Origin: CAYLLD01 sp964425135
GTDB taxonomy: Bacteria > Pseudomonadota > Alphaproteobacteria > Rhodobacterales > Rhodobacteraceae
DNA: 63,501 nt
Assembly: GCA_964425135.1 (NCBI GenBank)
Contig: CAYRKW010000011.1
Location: 1 to 63,501 of the forward strand
Direction of reading: 5' to 3'
Both the position numbers and the translations under genes were made by a program. Positions 26,326 to 35,387 of the stretch are shown one piece after another (within the stretch, counting starts at the first letter, position 1; every line of letters begins with the position of its first letter). Below the pieces are notes generated by a model that was given only the letters and a program-made list of their open reading frames with translations, had not been told where the DNA came from and did no database searches.

Positions 26326-27330
26326 TCAGTTGAGAAGTTTGCCCATATGCGCGGCAGTATCGAGCATGCGGTAGGAAAAGCCCCACTCATTGTCATACCA
26401 CGACATTATGCGAACAAGGTTTCCATTCATCAAATCGGTTTGCTCGGCTGCAAATATGGATGAGTGGCTGTCGTGGACGTAGTCGACAGAGACGAGCGGT
26501 TCGTCATTGTAGCCAAGAATGCCTTTGAGTTCACCTTCGCTCGCTTCCTTCATTGCCGCATTGATCGTTTCGACGTTGGTTTTTGTTTTAATGATGGCCT
26601 TCAGATCGACAAGGCTGACATTGGGGGTCGGGACACGCACGGCGGAGCCATCAAGTTTGCCTTTGAGTTGCGGCAGCACGATGCCAACGGCGCGCGCGGC
26701 ACCAGTTGTCGTTGGGATCATGGATGCTGCGGCAGCGCGGGCGCGGAAGAGGTCTTTGTGCATCCGGTCAAGCGTTGGCTGATCGCCGGTATAGGCGTGG
26801 ATAGTCGTCATAAATCCGCGCTCAATGCCAAATTCCCGGTCGAGGATATAGGCCACAGGGGCGAGGCAGTTGGTTGTGCAAGAGGCGTTTGAGACGATGA
26901 TATCGTCTTTGGTCAATTCATTGTGGTTCACACCATAAACGATTGTCTTGTCGGCGTTTTTACCCGGAGCCGAAAGCAAAACCGATTTTGCACCTTGCTC
27001 AATATGGGCCATGCTGGCCTCTTTGGAGTTAAACTTGCCGGTACATTCGAGCAGCACGTCGATGCCGGACCAATCCAACTCTTTGGGATCACGCGAGGAC
27101 TGAATTTCGATTTTACCGCGGCCAATATTGATCGATTTGCTGTCAAATTTCACATTGCCTTTGAAGCGGCCATGCACGGTGTCGTATTTGAACAGATGGA
27201 CATTGCTTTCGATAGGGCCGGTGCAGTTGAGTTTAACAACTTCAACGTCTTTGCGTCCGCTTTCCGACAATGCTCGCAGAGTACTGCGGCCAATACGGCC
27301 GAAGCCGTTGATCCCAAGTTTGATGGTCAT
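26326..27330 (-). CDS. gap: Glyceraldehyde-3-phosphate dehydrogenase, type I
   Basis: Phosphorylating NAD(P)-dependent GAPDH. NAD-binding INGFGRIGRSTLRAL at the N-terminus, catalytic Cys in SNASCTTNCLAPVAY, and WYDNEWGFSYRM at the end; 334 residues is normal. CAGGAGTG precedes the ATG. A 6-bp hairpin (ggcacg-aac-cgtgcc, 27360-27374) lies in its leader. It is separated from upstream tkt by a terminator, so it begins its own transcript. Confidence 0.97.
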   Translation of the reverse strand: MTIKLGINGFGRIGRSTLRALSESGRKDVEVVKLNCTGPIESNVHLFKYDTVHGRFKGNVKFDSKSINIGRGKIEIQSSRDPKELDWSGIDVLLECTGKFNSKEASMAHIEQGAKSVLLSAPGKNADKTIVYGVNHNELTKDDIIVSNASCTTNCLAPVAYILDREFGIERGFMTTIHAYTGDQPTLDRMHKDLFRARAAAASMIPTTTGAARAVGIVLPQLKGKLDGSAVRVPTPNVSLVDLKAIIKTKTNVETINAAMKEASEGELKGILGYNDEPLVSVDYVHDSHSSIFAAEQTDLMNGNLVRIMSWYDNEWGFSYRMLDTAAHMGKLLN

Positions 27331-27420
27331 TTTACACTCCTGATACGCACGTTTCTGCCGGCACGAACCGTGCCAAGCAGAGCCTGTCTGCGCTTAAAGG
27401 CGCAGCGCGGAGTGGAGCAA

Positions 27421-27450
27421 GAAAAAACGCAATGAATCGCCCGAATTGCG
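27421..27450 (-). terminator. Terminator of tkt
   Basis: On the minus strand cgcaat (27450-27445) pairs with attgcg (27433-27428) and is followed immediately by TTTTTTC. It lies within 35 bp of the tkt stop and divides tkt from gap. Confidence 0.8.
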
Positions 27451-27454
27451 CGAT

Positions 27455-29473
27455 TTAGAGCAGCGACTTTGCCGTTTTTACCACATTTTCAGCGGTTATT
27501 CCGAAATGCTCGAAAAGTTCGGGCGCTGGCGCTGAGCCGCCAAAGCCGTCCATTCCGACAAATCCTGCCTTCTCGCGCTTGCCGCGTTCCCCGCATAGCC
27601 ATTGGTCCCACCCAAAGCGGACAGCGGCTTCGATGCCAATGCGGACAGAGCCGCCTGGCAGCACTTTTTTACGGTAGGCTTCGTCCTGTTCGGCGAATTT
27701 TTCCCAACACGGCATGGATACAACGCGCGTTCCGATGCCTTCGGCTTCAAGCATTTTTTTCGCATCGAGTGCGAGCGAAACTTCTGATCCCGTGGCCATC
27801 AGTATGACTTGTCGTTTGGCGTCTGCATCTGCAACGACGTATGCGCCTTGCGAGACGAGGTTCTTGTTGGTGTGCTTGGTGCGGAAGGCGGGCAGACCCT
27901 GGCGGGTCAGAACCAGAACCGAGGGTGTTTTGGTTTCATTCAGCGCCAATTCCCAACATTCCGCGACTTCGATCGCATCAGCAGGGCGGTACACGTTGCA
28001 ATTGGGCGTCGCGCGGCAGATGGCCAGATGCTCAACCGGTTGATGGGTTGGGCCATCTTCGCCAAGTCCGATGCTGTCGTGTGTCATCACATAAGTGACG
28101 GGCAATCCCATCAGGGACGAAAGACGCATGGCGCCGCGCGCGTAATCGGTAAAGCAGAAAAATGTGCCGCCATAGGGTTTAACGCCACCATGAAGAGCCA
28201 AGCCGTTCATTGCTGCGGCCATACCATGCTCGCGAATGCCGTAGTAGACGTAGCGGCCCTTGCGGTTTTCCGCATCGAATGTGCCGAGACCTTCGGTCAG
28301 CGTGTTGTTCGATCCGGTCAGATCAGCAGATCCGCCGATGGTTTCCGGTGTGACCGGATTGATCACCTCCAGCGCCATCTCCGATGACTTGCGGGTTGCC
28401 ACTTTTGGCATGTCGGCCACAAGTTGCTTTTTCAGATTGCGGATGGCTCCCGCGAGCTTTTTGGGCGCTTCCCCCGCGATGATCCGTGAGAATTCAGACT
28501 GTCGGTTGCTGCTGACACCTGCTAGACGCGCTTCCCATTCCTGACGGTCGGACACACCGCGAAGCCCGGTTTTGGCCCACGCGTCGCGCACCTCTTTGGG
28601 GATATCAAACGGCTCATGCGGCCAGTTGTAAACCTCGCGGGTCGCCGCAATCTCTTCATCACCAAGCGGGGAGCCGTGGGCTTTGTTCGTGCCCTGCTTT
28701 GCCGGAGAGCCGTATCCGATATGGGTTTTGCAGGCGATCATCGAAGGTTTGTTGCTCTTTTTGGCAGACTGGAGCGCTTGATCGATGGCATCTGGATCGT
28801 GGCCGTCGCATTCAAACACAGACCAGCCGGATGCCTCAAAACGTTTGCGCTGGTTGGTGACGTCCGACAACTCAACCGCACCGTCGATGGAAATGCCATT
28901 ATCGTCCCACAAAACAATGAGTTTGTTGAGCTTTTGTTTGCCTGCCAGTCCGATGGCTTCTTGGCTGACGCCTTCCATCAGGCACCCGTCTCCAGCAATC
29001 ACGTAGGTATGGTGATCGACAAGTTTTTTCGAGAACCGGCCCTCAAGCGATGCTTCGGCCATTGCCATGCCGACGGCAGTCGCCAAGCCCTGACCAAGTG
29101 GCCCGGTTGTTGTCTCAATCCCTGAGGCGTGACCATATTCCGGGTGGCCAGCGGTAATGGCCCCAAGCTGCCGAAAATTTTTGATCTGCTCGATGGTCAT
29201 GTCGGCATATCCCGACAAATGCAGTAGACCATAAAGCAACATGGAGCCATGACCCGCGGACAGCACGAAACGATCGCGATCCGGCCAATTGGGCGCGCTG
29301 GCATCGAATTTGAGGTGCTTTTCAAAGAGCACTGTCGCCACATCCGCCATGCCCATGGGCATCCCCGGATGGCCGGACTTCGCCGCTTGCACTGCATCCA
29401 TAGCTAACACGCGTAGGGCGGTTGCCCGTTCCCAGTGACCGGGATGATTTGATTGCAAAGTCGCGATATCCAT
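27455..29473 (-). CDS. tkt: Transketolase
   Basis: Thiamine-diphosphate enzyme moving two-carbon units between sugar phosphates (pentose phosphate and, if present, Calvin cycle). ThDP site GDGCLMEGVSQEAIGLAG leads to DDN; other marks are HPGMPMGMADVATVLFEKH, GPLGQGLATAVGMA and THDSIGLGEDGPTHQPVEH. Starts: ATG 29542 and 29521 are in frame, but ATG 29473 (MDIATLQSNHPGHW) has GAGG 5 nt upstream and matches usual N-termini, giving 672 residues. First of the tkt/gap/pgk/fba minus-strand block. Confidence 0.95.
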   Translation of the reverse strand: MDIATLQSNHPGHWERATALRVLAMDAVQAAKSGHPGMPMGMADVATVLFEKHLKFDASAPNWPDRDRFVLSAGHGSMLLYGLLHLSGYADMTIEQIKNFRQLGAITAGHPEYGHASGIETTTGPLGQGLATAVGMAMAEASLEGRFSKKLVDHHTYVIAGDGCLMEGVSQEAIGLAGKQKLNKLIVLWDDNGISIDGAVELSDVTNQRKRFEASGWSVFECDGHDPDAIDQALQSAKKSNKPSMIACKTHIGYGSPAKQGTNKAHGSPLGDEEIAATREVYNWPHEPFDIPKEVRDAWAKTGLRGVSDRQEWEARLAGVSSNRQSEFSRIIAGEAPKKLAGAIRNLKKQLVADMPKVATRKSSEMALEVINPVTPETIGGSADLTGSNNTLTEGLGTFDAENRKGRYVYYGIREHGMAAAMNGLALHGGVKPYGGTFFCFTDYARGAMRLSSLMGLPVTYVMTHDSIGLGEDGPTHQPVEHLAICRATPNCNVYRPADAIEVAECWELALNETKTPSVLVLTRQGLPAFRTKHTNKNLVSQGAYVVADADAKRQVILMATGSEVSLALDAKKMLEAEGIGTRVVSMPCWEKFAEQDEAYRKKVLPGGSVRIGIEAAVRFGWDQWLCGERGKREKAGFVGMDGFGGSAPAPELFEHFGITAENVVKTAKSLL

Positions 29474-29686
29474 GGGTGCCTCGCTGGTTTTGGGCTGCAT
29501 GGTTTGGGTGATATCAGCCATGGGTGCGCCGTCAAGATGCATCTGGAAACGACCGGCGATACTTGCCCAAATTACAAACTATGGCTGTCATATACTGGAA
29601 ACGAGACCAGAATCTCCGTAAGTCAATTGATGAATGAGGATCGGTTGATTCGAGACCGCGAACAGGTTGCACATAGGGACACGATC

Positions 29687-29941
29687 ATGGACGAACGGGC
29701 AGAGCTTATTGCGCGCATCGAAGCCGCCATCGGGCGCTTGCAAAAACTGGCTGAGGGTAGCGCTGAGGTGATGCAAGGGGACTTGCAGGTTCCGCTCTTT
29801 CAGAAGGTCAATCGATTGACCAGCGATAATGATGCCCTGCGTGAAGAGGTTGCGACGCTCAAAGACAAACGCGCGGCAGATGTGAAAGAACTCGACACGT
29901 TGCTGGCTGAGTTGAAACCTTTGATCGAAGGAGCGGCCTGA
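29687..29941 (+). CDS. Small coiled-coil protein upstream of zapA
   Basis: 84-residue hydrophilic protein, almost wholly helical with heptads (ERAELIARIEAAIGRLQKLA; NRLTSDNDALREEVATLKDK). Its TGA overlaps the zapA ATG, so the two are translationally coupled, suggesting a role with ZapA in division (inference). I prefer ATG 29687, which has AGGGA 7 nt upstream; an in-frame ATG at 29630 would add 19 residues. Family not recognised with certainty. Confidence 0.75.
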   Translation: MDERAELIARIEAAIGRLQKLAEGSAEVMQGDLQVPLFQKVNRLTSDNDALREEVATLKDKRAADVKELDTLLAELKPLIEGAA

Positions 29942-30354
29942 TGCCCGAGGTGGATATCGAAGTTGGTGGCCGAAACTACACGATTGCCTGTCAGGACGGG
30001 GAAGAGAAGCATCTGAAAAAAGCAGCGAACCTTCTTGATACTGAAGCCGGGCATGTGGCGGGGAGCGCAGGGCGTTTGCCCGAAAGCCGCGTTCTGCTCA
30101 TGGCAGGGCTGATGCTCGCGGACAGGATGACAAGTTCGGGTGAGACGGAAAAGTCTGCCGAAGAGCGTATTTCGCAACTTGAAGAACGGCTGCGGGCGTC
30201 CGAGACCAAGGTTGGCAATCTGAGCGCTGAGTTGGAAGCTGCCTCCCAGGGTTCAAACGCGCTGGATGATAAGGTGTCCAATGAAGCGCTCGCAAAGCTC
30301 GCGAGCGATCTTGAGGCTGTGGCTGATGCGATGGAAAGCAGCGCGAACGCCTGA
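29941..30354 (+). CDS. zapA: Cell division protein ZapA
   Basis: FtsZ-ring stabilising protein. The ZapA domain is at the N-terminus: VDIEVGGRNYTIACQDGEE followed by LKKAANLLDTEA, then a coiled coil from about residue 78 (EERISQLEERLRASETKV). 137 residues, slightly longer than the E. coli protein because of a longer C-terminal helix, as is common in alphaproteobacteria. Its ATG overlaps the previous stop. I looked downstream for a 6S RNA but the next gene starts 15 bp later. Confidence 0.9.
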   Translation: MPEVDIEVGGRNYTIACQDGEEKHLKKAANLLDTEAGHVAGSAGRLPESRVLLMAGLMLADRMTSSGETEKSAEERISQLEERLRASETKVGNLSAELEAASQGSNALDDKVSNEALAKLASDLEAVADAMESSANA

Positions 30355-30369
30355 TTTGCAGGTCGTCTT

Positions 30370-31392
30370 TTGGACGGTCCGGAACGCCACGTGGTGAACA
30401 CGTTGCACATCACCAATGGCGACGGTGCAGCAGATCTGATACGCGCGAGCGGAGTTGCCGGTGATGTGCTGCCGTGGCGTGATCCGATGCATCACGGATC
30501 CTTTCCGGCAAATTCGAGCATTGAAGATTTGCAAAAAATCCGAGCGGCGCATTTGGCCGGTTATGGCTTGGATGCATCTGTCATCGAGCGCGACTTTAAG
30601 GTTCGGGACAAAATGTTGGCCTTATCCTCGCGCTATGACCGGGTTCTGTTGTGGTTCGAACATGATTTGCTCGATCAGTTGCAAATGCTGCAAATTCTGG
30701 ATCGCATGTCTGGTATGGATTTTGGCGATACTGCACTTGAACTCATCTGTATCGGCAGCTTTCCCGAGATCGAATTGTTTCGCGGGCTTGGTGAATTAAA
30801 CCCTGCCCAAATCGCCTCACTATTTGACCAGCGCATCGTCATCTCGCCCGACATGCTCACACTCGCCGAGCAAGGCTGGCGCGCGTTTTGCTCGGATACC
30901 CCTCTCGAATTGGCGGCCTTTATTGAAACTGATCTGAGCGCGTTACCGTTTCTACGTGATGCTCTGCTGCGTCATTTTGAAGAATATCCGCAACTCCATA
31001 CGGGTCTGACGCGTACGGAAGCGCAATTGCTGACGTTGATTTCGCGCGGTGTTCAGGCCCCGAACCAGCTGTTTTTGCAAAATATGGATATGGAGACTGC
31101 GTTATTTATCGGGAATTGGCACACGTATTGGGTTCTTGATATGCTGCAAATTGCTGATCTGATCGAGACCGGCGGGCCGAAGCGCGCGGTCAATCCGACT
31201 GATCGGGCTGCGCCGGAGGCGTTTTTGGGTCAATCTTTCGCGCTGACCGACAAGGGGATGCGGGTGCTCTCAGGGGAGATCGAGCCATCAGGGGCTATGC
31301 AACGCGACCAATGGCTTGGAGGTGTTCACATCAAGTCCGGCGCGCCGCTTTGGTTCTGGGATGCGAAAAAGCGGCGGCCTGTTTTGGTGTGA
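30370..31392 (+). CDS. DUF1835 domain protein
   Basis: Protein of unknown biochemical role with an N-terminal DUF1835 domain: NTLHITNGDGAADLIR, GDVLPWRDPMHHG and DRVLLWFEHDLLDQLQML. The C-terminal third (DQWLGGVHIKSGAPLWFWDA) is also conserved in the family. Start is TTG 30370 or GTG 30391/30394; GTG 30394 would begin exactly at VNTLHIT. It lies 15 bp after zapA on the same strand and is convergent with grxD. Confidence 0.8.
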   Translation: MDGPERHVVNTLHITNGDGAADLIRASGVAGDVLPWRDPMHHGSFPANSSIEDLQKIRAAHLAGYGLDASVIERDFKVRDKMLALSSRYDRVLLWFEHDLLDQLQMLQILDRMSGMDFGDTALELICIGSFPEIELFRGLGELNPAQIASLFDQRIVISPDMLTLAEQGWRAFCSDTPLELAAFIETDLSALPFLRDALLRHFEEYPQLHTGLTRTEAQLLTLISRGVQAPNQLFLQNMDMETALFIGNWHTYWVLDMLQIADLIETGGPKRAVNPTDRAAPEAFLGQSFALTDKGMRVLSGEIEPSGAMQRDQWLGGVHIKSGAPLWFWDAKKRRPVLV

Positions 31393-31407
31393 GCGAATGG
31401 GCGGTTG

Positions 31408-31770
31408 TTATCCGTTTGCTTCGCGAATTTTGTCCGCTGCGGCTTTGTCGAAGGCGATCTCGTTGTCTTCGAGCAATTGATCCAACTCGCCAGACAGTGT
31501 CATTTCGGTGATGATGTCGCAGCCGCCCACAAATTCGCCTTTGACGTAAAGCTGCGGGATGGTCGGCCAGTCGGAATAGTCCTTGATGCCCTGCCGGATT
31601 TCCTCGTCTGCCAAAACGTTAACGTCCGAATACGGTACGCCCATAAAGTTCAAAACGCCTGCGACGCGCGAAGAGAAGCCGCATTGGGGCATCTCTTTGG
31701 TGCCCTTCATATAGAGTACGACGTCATTGCTTTTCACGGTTTCGTCGATCTTTGATTTTGCGTCACTCAT
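31408..31770 (-). CDS. grxD: Monothiol glutaredoxin GrxD (Grx4 type)
   Basis: CGFS-type glutaredoxin that carries iron-sulfur clusters and pairs with BolA proteins. The active site GTKEMPQCGFSSRV contains CGFS; TVP-like loop PTIPQLYVKGEFVGGCD and the Gly-rich GCD end are present. 120 residues is slightly longer than E. coli GrxD. GGAGC sits ahead of ATG 31770. It follows bolA and a small ORF on the same strand, supporting a Grx4-BolA iron-sulfur unit. Confidence 0.95.
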   Translation of the reverse strand: MSDAKSKIDETVKSNDVVLYMKGTKEMPQCGFSSRVAGVLNFMGVPYSDVNVLADEEIRQGIKDYSDWPTIPQLYVKGEFVGGCDIITEMTLSGELDQLLEDNEIAFDKAAADKIREANG

Positions 31771-31887
31771 TGGGTCGCTCCTTATATCCTGCGGGATGCT
31801 GCAGTGCGTTCATTTATCGGAGTAATTATGCGGGGTTTGATCAATCGACAAGCCATAAGGCTGCCGCAGGTCGCGGGCAAAGCCCGT

Positions 31888-31995
31888 TTACGCATCGTCG
31901 CTACCGTCGTTATCATCAGATTTTTTGCCGCGTGAGAACCACCACAGGATGCCAAATCCAGCAATGCCGAAAAGCAGGCCTTCAAGCCAACCCAT
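31888..31995 (-). CDS. 35-residue membrane protein overlapping bolA
   Basis: ATG 31995 overlaps the bolA TGA (atga). The product begins MGWLEGLLFGIAGFGILWWF, a single hydrophobic helix, followed by an RGKK positive patch and an Asp/Ser-rich acidic tail. The stop-start overlap, plausible topology (positive charges after the helix) and location between bolA and grxD support it as a real small gene, but there is no independent Shine-Dalgarno outside bolA and no known family. Confidence 0.55.
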   Translation of the reverse strand: MGWLEGLLFGIAGFGILWWFSRGKKSDDNDGSDDA

Positions 31996-32231
31996 CAATC
32001 GGGCGCTTTTGTCGTTAGCGCCAGCGCGTGCAATTCACCGTGCGAGCCGTCCATTTTGCCTTTCAGCGCCTTGTAGACCATCTGATGCTGTTTGACGCGA
32101 TTAAGCCCGCGAAATTCTTCGGCAATCACCTGTGCTGCCATATGCACACCATCGTCGCCCGATACGGTTATATCAGCGTTCGGGAAGCTCTCTTTGAGCA
32201 GGTTTTCGATTTCTGAGGCTTGCATGGGCAT
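31995..32231 (-). CDS. bolA: BolA-family protein
   Basis: BolA/IbaG-like partner of monothiol glutaredoxins in iron-sulfur handling. 78 residues: SEIENLLKESFPNADITVSG, DGVHMAAQVIAEEFRGLNRV and HQMVYKALKG with the conserved invariant His of the BolA fold near the end (MDGSHGELHALAL). ATG 32231 or 32225 is likely; AAGGA lies 11 nt before the first. Placed between purL and grxD, the usual alphaproteobacterial order. Confidence 0.92.
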   Translation of the reverse strand: MPMQASEIENLLKESFPNADITVSGDDGVHMAAQVIAEEFRGLNRVKQHQMVYKALKGKMDGSHGELHALALTTKAPD

Positions 32232-32300
32232 GATCGCAGCGTTCCTTTGTCGTCTGAGGCTTGATCTAGGGTGCAGGGCGGGTCGGATCAAGCATGCGGG

Positions 32301-34496
32301 TCAGTCGAAGAGGGTTGAAAACGTGCTTTGATGCGCCTCTTTGAGGTCTTTCAGCGCGATTTTTGCGATACGATCACCGGATTTGAGGACCTCAAGTGCA
32401 TCCCCTCCCGATTCGCCAAGGAATGTGATCGCAACGCCAGCGGATGTGGCGGCGTCTTGCATCGCGGTGGCATTTTCGGGGGTAACAGCAACCAAATATC
32501 GCGCCTGATCCTCGCCGAAGGCCCAAGCAAGGTCGTCGCTTTTGTCTGGTATCGATATTTGCGCGCCGATGACGTTGGGCAGGCACATTTCCGTCAGCGC
32601 CAGTGCGATACCGCCGTCGGAGACATCGTGGACGGCTGTGACAAGACCCGATGCGATAGCGGCGCGGATCATCTCGCCTGTGTTTCGCTCTGTTTCGAGA
32701 TTTGTGTCCGGAGCGGTGCCGTTCTCGATGCCAAACACATCAGAAGCAAGCGCAGACTGGCCAAGATGACCGGTTGTTTCACCAACGACGAAAATATGCA
32801 GATCGGATGACGTCAGCGCCATGCCCATGGGCTTTTTTCCGCGTTCGATCAGACCAACCGCGCCGATGGTGGGCGTCGGCAGGATCGGTTCGCCATCGGT
32901 TTCATTATAGAGCGACACATTGCCCGAAACGATCGGCATATCGAGGGCGGCACACGCCTCGCCGATGCCCCGAATGCACTCAACCAATTGGCCCATAATT
33001 CGCGGCTTTTCTGGGTTCCCGAAGTTGAGATTGTCGGTTGTAGCAAGTGGTTTGGCATTTGTCGCGATCAGGTTGCGGTAGGCTTCCGCCACCGCCTGCT
33101 TGCCCCCCTTGTAAGGCTCTGCCTTGCAATAGCGCGGGTTCACATCCGAGGTGAACGCGAGCGATTTGTCGGTGCCATGGACCCGCACGACGCCTGCATC
33201 GGAGCCCGGGCGCACGATTGTGTCGGCCATGACCATCGTGTCGTATTGCTCCCAAACCCAGGCGCGCGATGCGTGATTGGGGGAGGCAATGAGTTTGAGC
33301 AGTGCATCTTCGAGCGATATTTCCGGGAGCGCACCCAGTGGCGAAGGGGCAGGGGTCGGCACCCACGGACGGTCGTACTCTGGCGCGGTGCCGGAGAGCG
33401 CCTGGAGCGGCAGATCCGCTTTGACCTCACCGTGATGCATGATCAAGAAGCGATCCTCGGCTATTGTCTCGCCAACAATCGCGAAATCTAGATCCCATTT
33501 GTCAAAAACGGCCTTCGCAGCGTCCTCTTTTTCAGGGCGCAAGACCATAAGCATGCGTTCCTGACTTTCGGAGAGCATCATCTCATAGGCGGTCATATTG
33601 TCTTCGCGAACCGGTACATTCTCCAGATCGAGCCGCACACCAAGATTTCCCTTATCGCCCATCTCCACGGCAGAGCATGTGAGACCGGCTGCGCCCATGT
33701 CCTGAATGGAGATCACAGCGCCGGTCGCCATAAGCTCCAGCGTTGCTTCCATCAGGCGCTTTTCTGTGAACGGATCGCCAACCTGAACCGTGGGGCGCTT
33801 TTCTTCGATACTGTCATCAAATTCAGCCGATGCCATGGTTGCGCCGCCGACGCCATCGCGGCCGGTTTTTGCGCCGAGATAGACGACAGGCATGCCGATG
33901 CCGGACGCGGCGGAATAGAAAATCTTGTTGGTGTCCGCGAGACCGGCTGCAAATGCGTTGACGAGGCAATTGCCGTTATATGCAGCATGAAACCGCACTT
34001 CGCCGCCCACGGTGGGGACGCCAAAACAGTTTCCATAGCCACCAATGCCTGCCACCACGCCATTGATCAGGGATTTGGTTTTGGGATGCTCGACAGATCC
34101 AAACGACAGCGCGTTCATCGCCGCGATGGGCCGCGCGCCCATGGTGAAAACATCGCGGAGAATCCCGCCGACACCTGTGGCCGCGCCTTGATAGGGCTCG
34201 ATATAGGACGGGTGGTTGTGGCTTTCCATTTTGAACACAACCGCCTGCCCATCTCCGATATCAACGATGCCCGCGTTCTCTCCGGGGCCGCAAATCACTT
34301 GCGGTCCTTCGGTTGGCAGCGTGCGGAGCCATTTTTTCGAAGATTTATAGGAGCAATGCTCGTTCCACATGGCAGAAAAGATACCAAGTTCGGTGAAGCT
34401 CGGCTCGCGACCGATCAGATCGAGAATTTTGGCATATTCATCTGGGGCGAGCCCGTGGCTTTCGATCAGGTCTTGAGTGATCTTGGGTTCGTCCAT
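32301..34496 (-). CDS. purL: Phosphoribosylformylglycinamidine synthase PurL
   Basis: ATP-dependent FGAM synthase subunit of the short type that works with PurQ and PurS. Marks: GLAPDEYAKILDLIGREPSF, SAMWNEHCSYKSSK, ESHNHPSYIEPYQGAATGVG and QDMGAAGLTCSAVEMG. About 731 residues, without glutaminase domain. GGAGGG (34506-34501) favours the second of two adjacent ATGs (34496); the longer reading from 34586 adds 30 atypical residues. Cotranscribed with bolA and grxD. Confidence 0.96.
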   Translation of the reverse strand: MDEPKITQDLIESHGLAPDEYAKILDLIGREPSFTELGIFSAMWNEHCSYKSSKKWLRTLPTEGPQVICGPGENAGIVDIGDGQAVVFKMESHNHPSYIEPYQGAATGVGGILRDVFTMGARPIAAMNALSFGSVEHPKTKSLINGVVAGIGGYGNCFGVPTVGGEVRFHAAYNGNCLVNAFAAGLADTNKIFYSAASGIGMPVVYLGAKTGRDGVGGATMASAEFDDSIEEKRPTVQVGDPFTEKRLMEATLELMATGAVISIQDMGAAGLTCSAVEMGDKGNLGVRLDLENVPVREDNMTAYEMMLSESQERMLMVLRPEKEDAAKAVFDKWDLDFAIVGETIAEDRFLIMHHGEVKADLPLQALSGTAPEYDRPWVPTPAPSPLGALPEISLEDALLKLIASPNHASRAWVWEQYDTMVMADTIVRPGSDAGVVRVHGTDKSLAFTSDVNPRYCKAEPYKGGKQAVAEAYRNLIATNAKPLATTDNLNFGNPEKPRIMGQLVECIRGIGEACAALDMPIVSGNVSLYNETDGEPILPTPTIGAVGLIERGKKPMGMALTSSDLHIFVVGETTGHLGQSALASDVFGIENGTAPDTNLETERNTGEMIRAAIASGLVTAVHDVSDGGIALALTEMCLPNVIGAQISIPDKSDDLAWAFGEDQARYLVAVTPENATAMQDAATSAGVAITFLGESGGDALEVLKSGDRIAKIALKDLKEAHQSTFSTLFD

Positions 34497-34591
34497 CATG
34501 CCCTCCGCGTGTTGGCGCTGGTCATAAGGTAGGCGCGGCTTGGAGAAAAGGGGCAATTGATGATGAGGCGCGAAGGGAGTAGTCACAAGAT

Positions 34592-35218
34592 ATGCGCAGC
34601 TTTGACAAAGTCTTTGGTATCGGCCTCAATAAGACGGGCACCAAGTCATTGCGGCGCGCTTTTCTGGAGTTTGGATTTGCGCATATGGATCGCAAACCGC
34701 GCTTGATGAAGCTGTGGCGTCGCGGGGATGTTGCGGCGATTTTTGATGCGATTGAGCAGTATGAGAGTTTCGAGGATTGGCCTTGGCCGTTGATGGTGGA
34801 GCCGCTTCTGGCGCATTATGGCGAGCGGGCGCGATTTGTACTGACCCGACGCAAGTCTGCGGAGATTTGGGTGGAAAGCCTGAAGGGTCAGTCAGAGCGC
34901 ACCAATCCTGATATGCACCCGCGACGGTTCATTTACGGGTATGATTATCCGCACGGGCTGGAGGCGGCGCATATCGCGTATTATGAGCGACATTTGGACG
35001 ACGTGCGCAAGCTGTTTGCCGGATGCGAGCACTTGCTTATCGATTTGTGCTGGGAAGATGGGGACGGCTGGGATCAGCTTTGTCCGTTTTTGGAGCAAGT
35101 GCCGCGACGCGGGGCGTTTCCGCGTGCGAATAAGGGAAGCAATGCGCAGGCCGATCCGGAGTTTTTGGCGGAGAATAGAAAACGAATTGCCGCACAGGTT
35201 GCGGCGTTACGTGGCTAG
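34592..35218 (+). CDS. Sulfotransferase-family P-loop protein
   Basis: 208-residue cytoplasmic protein with the 5'-phosphosulfate-binding loop GIGLNKTGTKSLRRAF at the N-terminus, FVLTRRKSAEIWVESL as the likely 3'-phosphate-binding region, and LLIDLCWEDGDGWDQLCPFL near the end. This is the Sulfotransfer_4-like pattern of small bacterial sulfotransferases of unknown acceptor. It stands alone between purL and pdxH. Catalytic activity is not proven. Confidence 0.75.
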   Translation: MRSFDKVFGIGLNKTGTKSLRRAFLEFGFAHMDRKPRLMKLWRRGDVAAIFDAIEQYESFEDWPWPLMVEPLLAHYGERARFVLTRRKSAEIWVESLKGQSERTNPDMHPRRFIYGYDYPHGLEAAHIAYYERHLDDVRKLFAGCEHLLIDLCWEDGDGWDQLCPFLEQVPRRGAFPRANKGSNAQADPEFLAENRKRIAAQVAALRG

Positions 35219-35387
35219 TTTGCGCCTGCGGTCACGGCGCTGATCGGAACGAGCATTGTGGCGGAGCGCTTTCAAGCCGAAAAAACAAGAGAAGTTTTCG
35301 CGTCTGTGACCGTCACACGCTCGCGGCTTGCTGAAACACTCCAAGACGCTAGGTATGATCAGATACATTGCGATCATTGAGGGCAGT

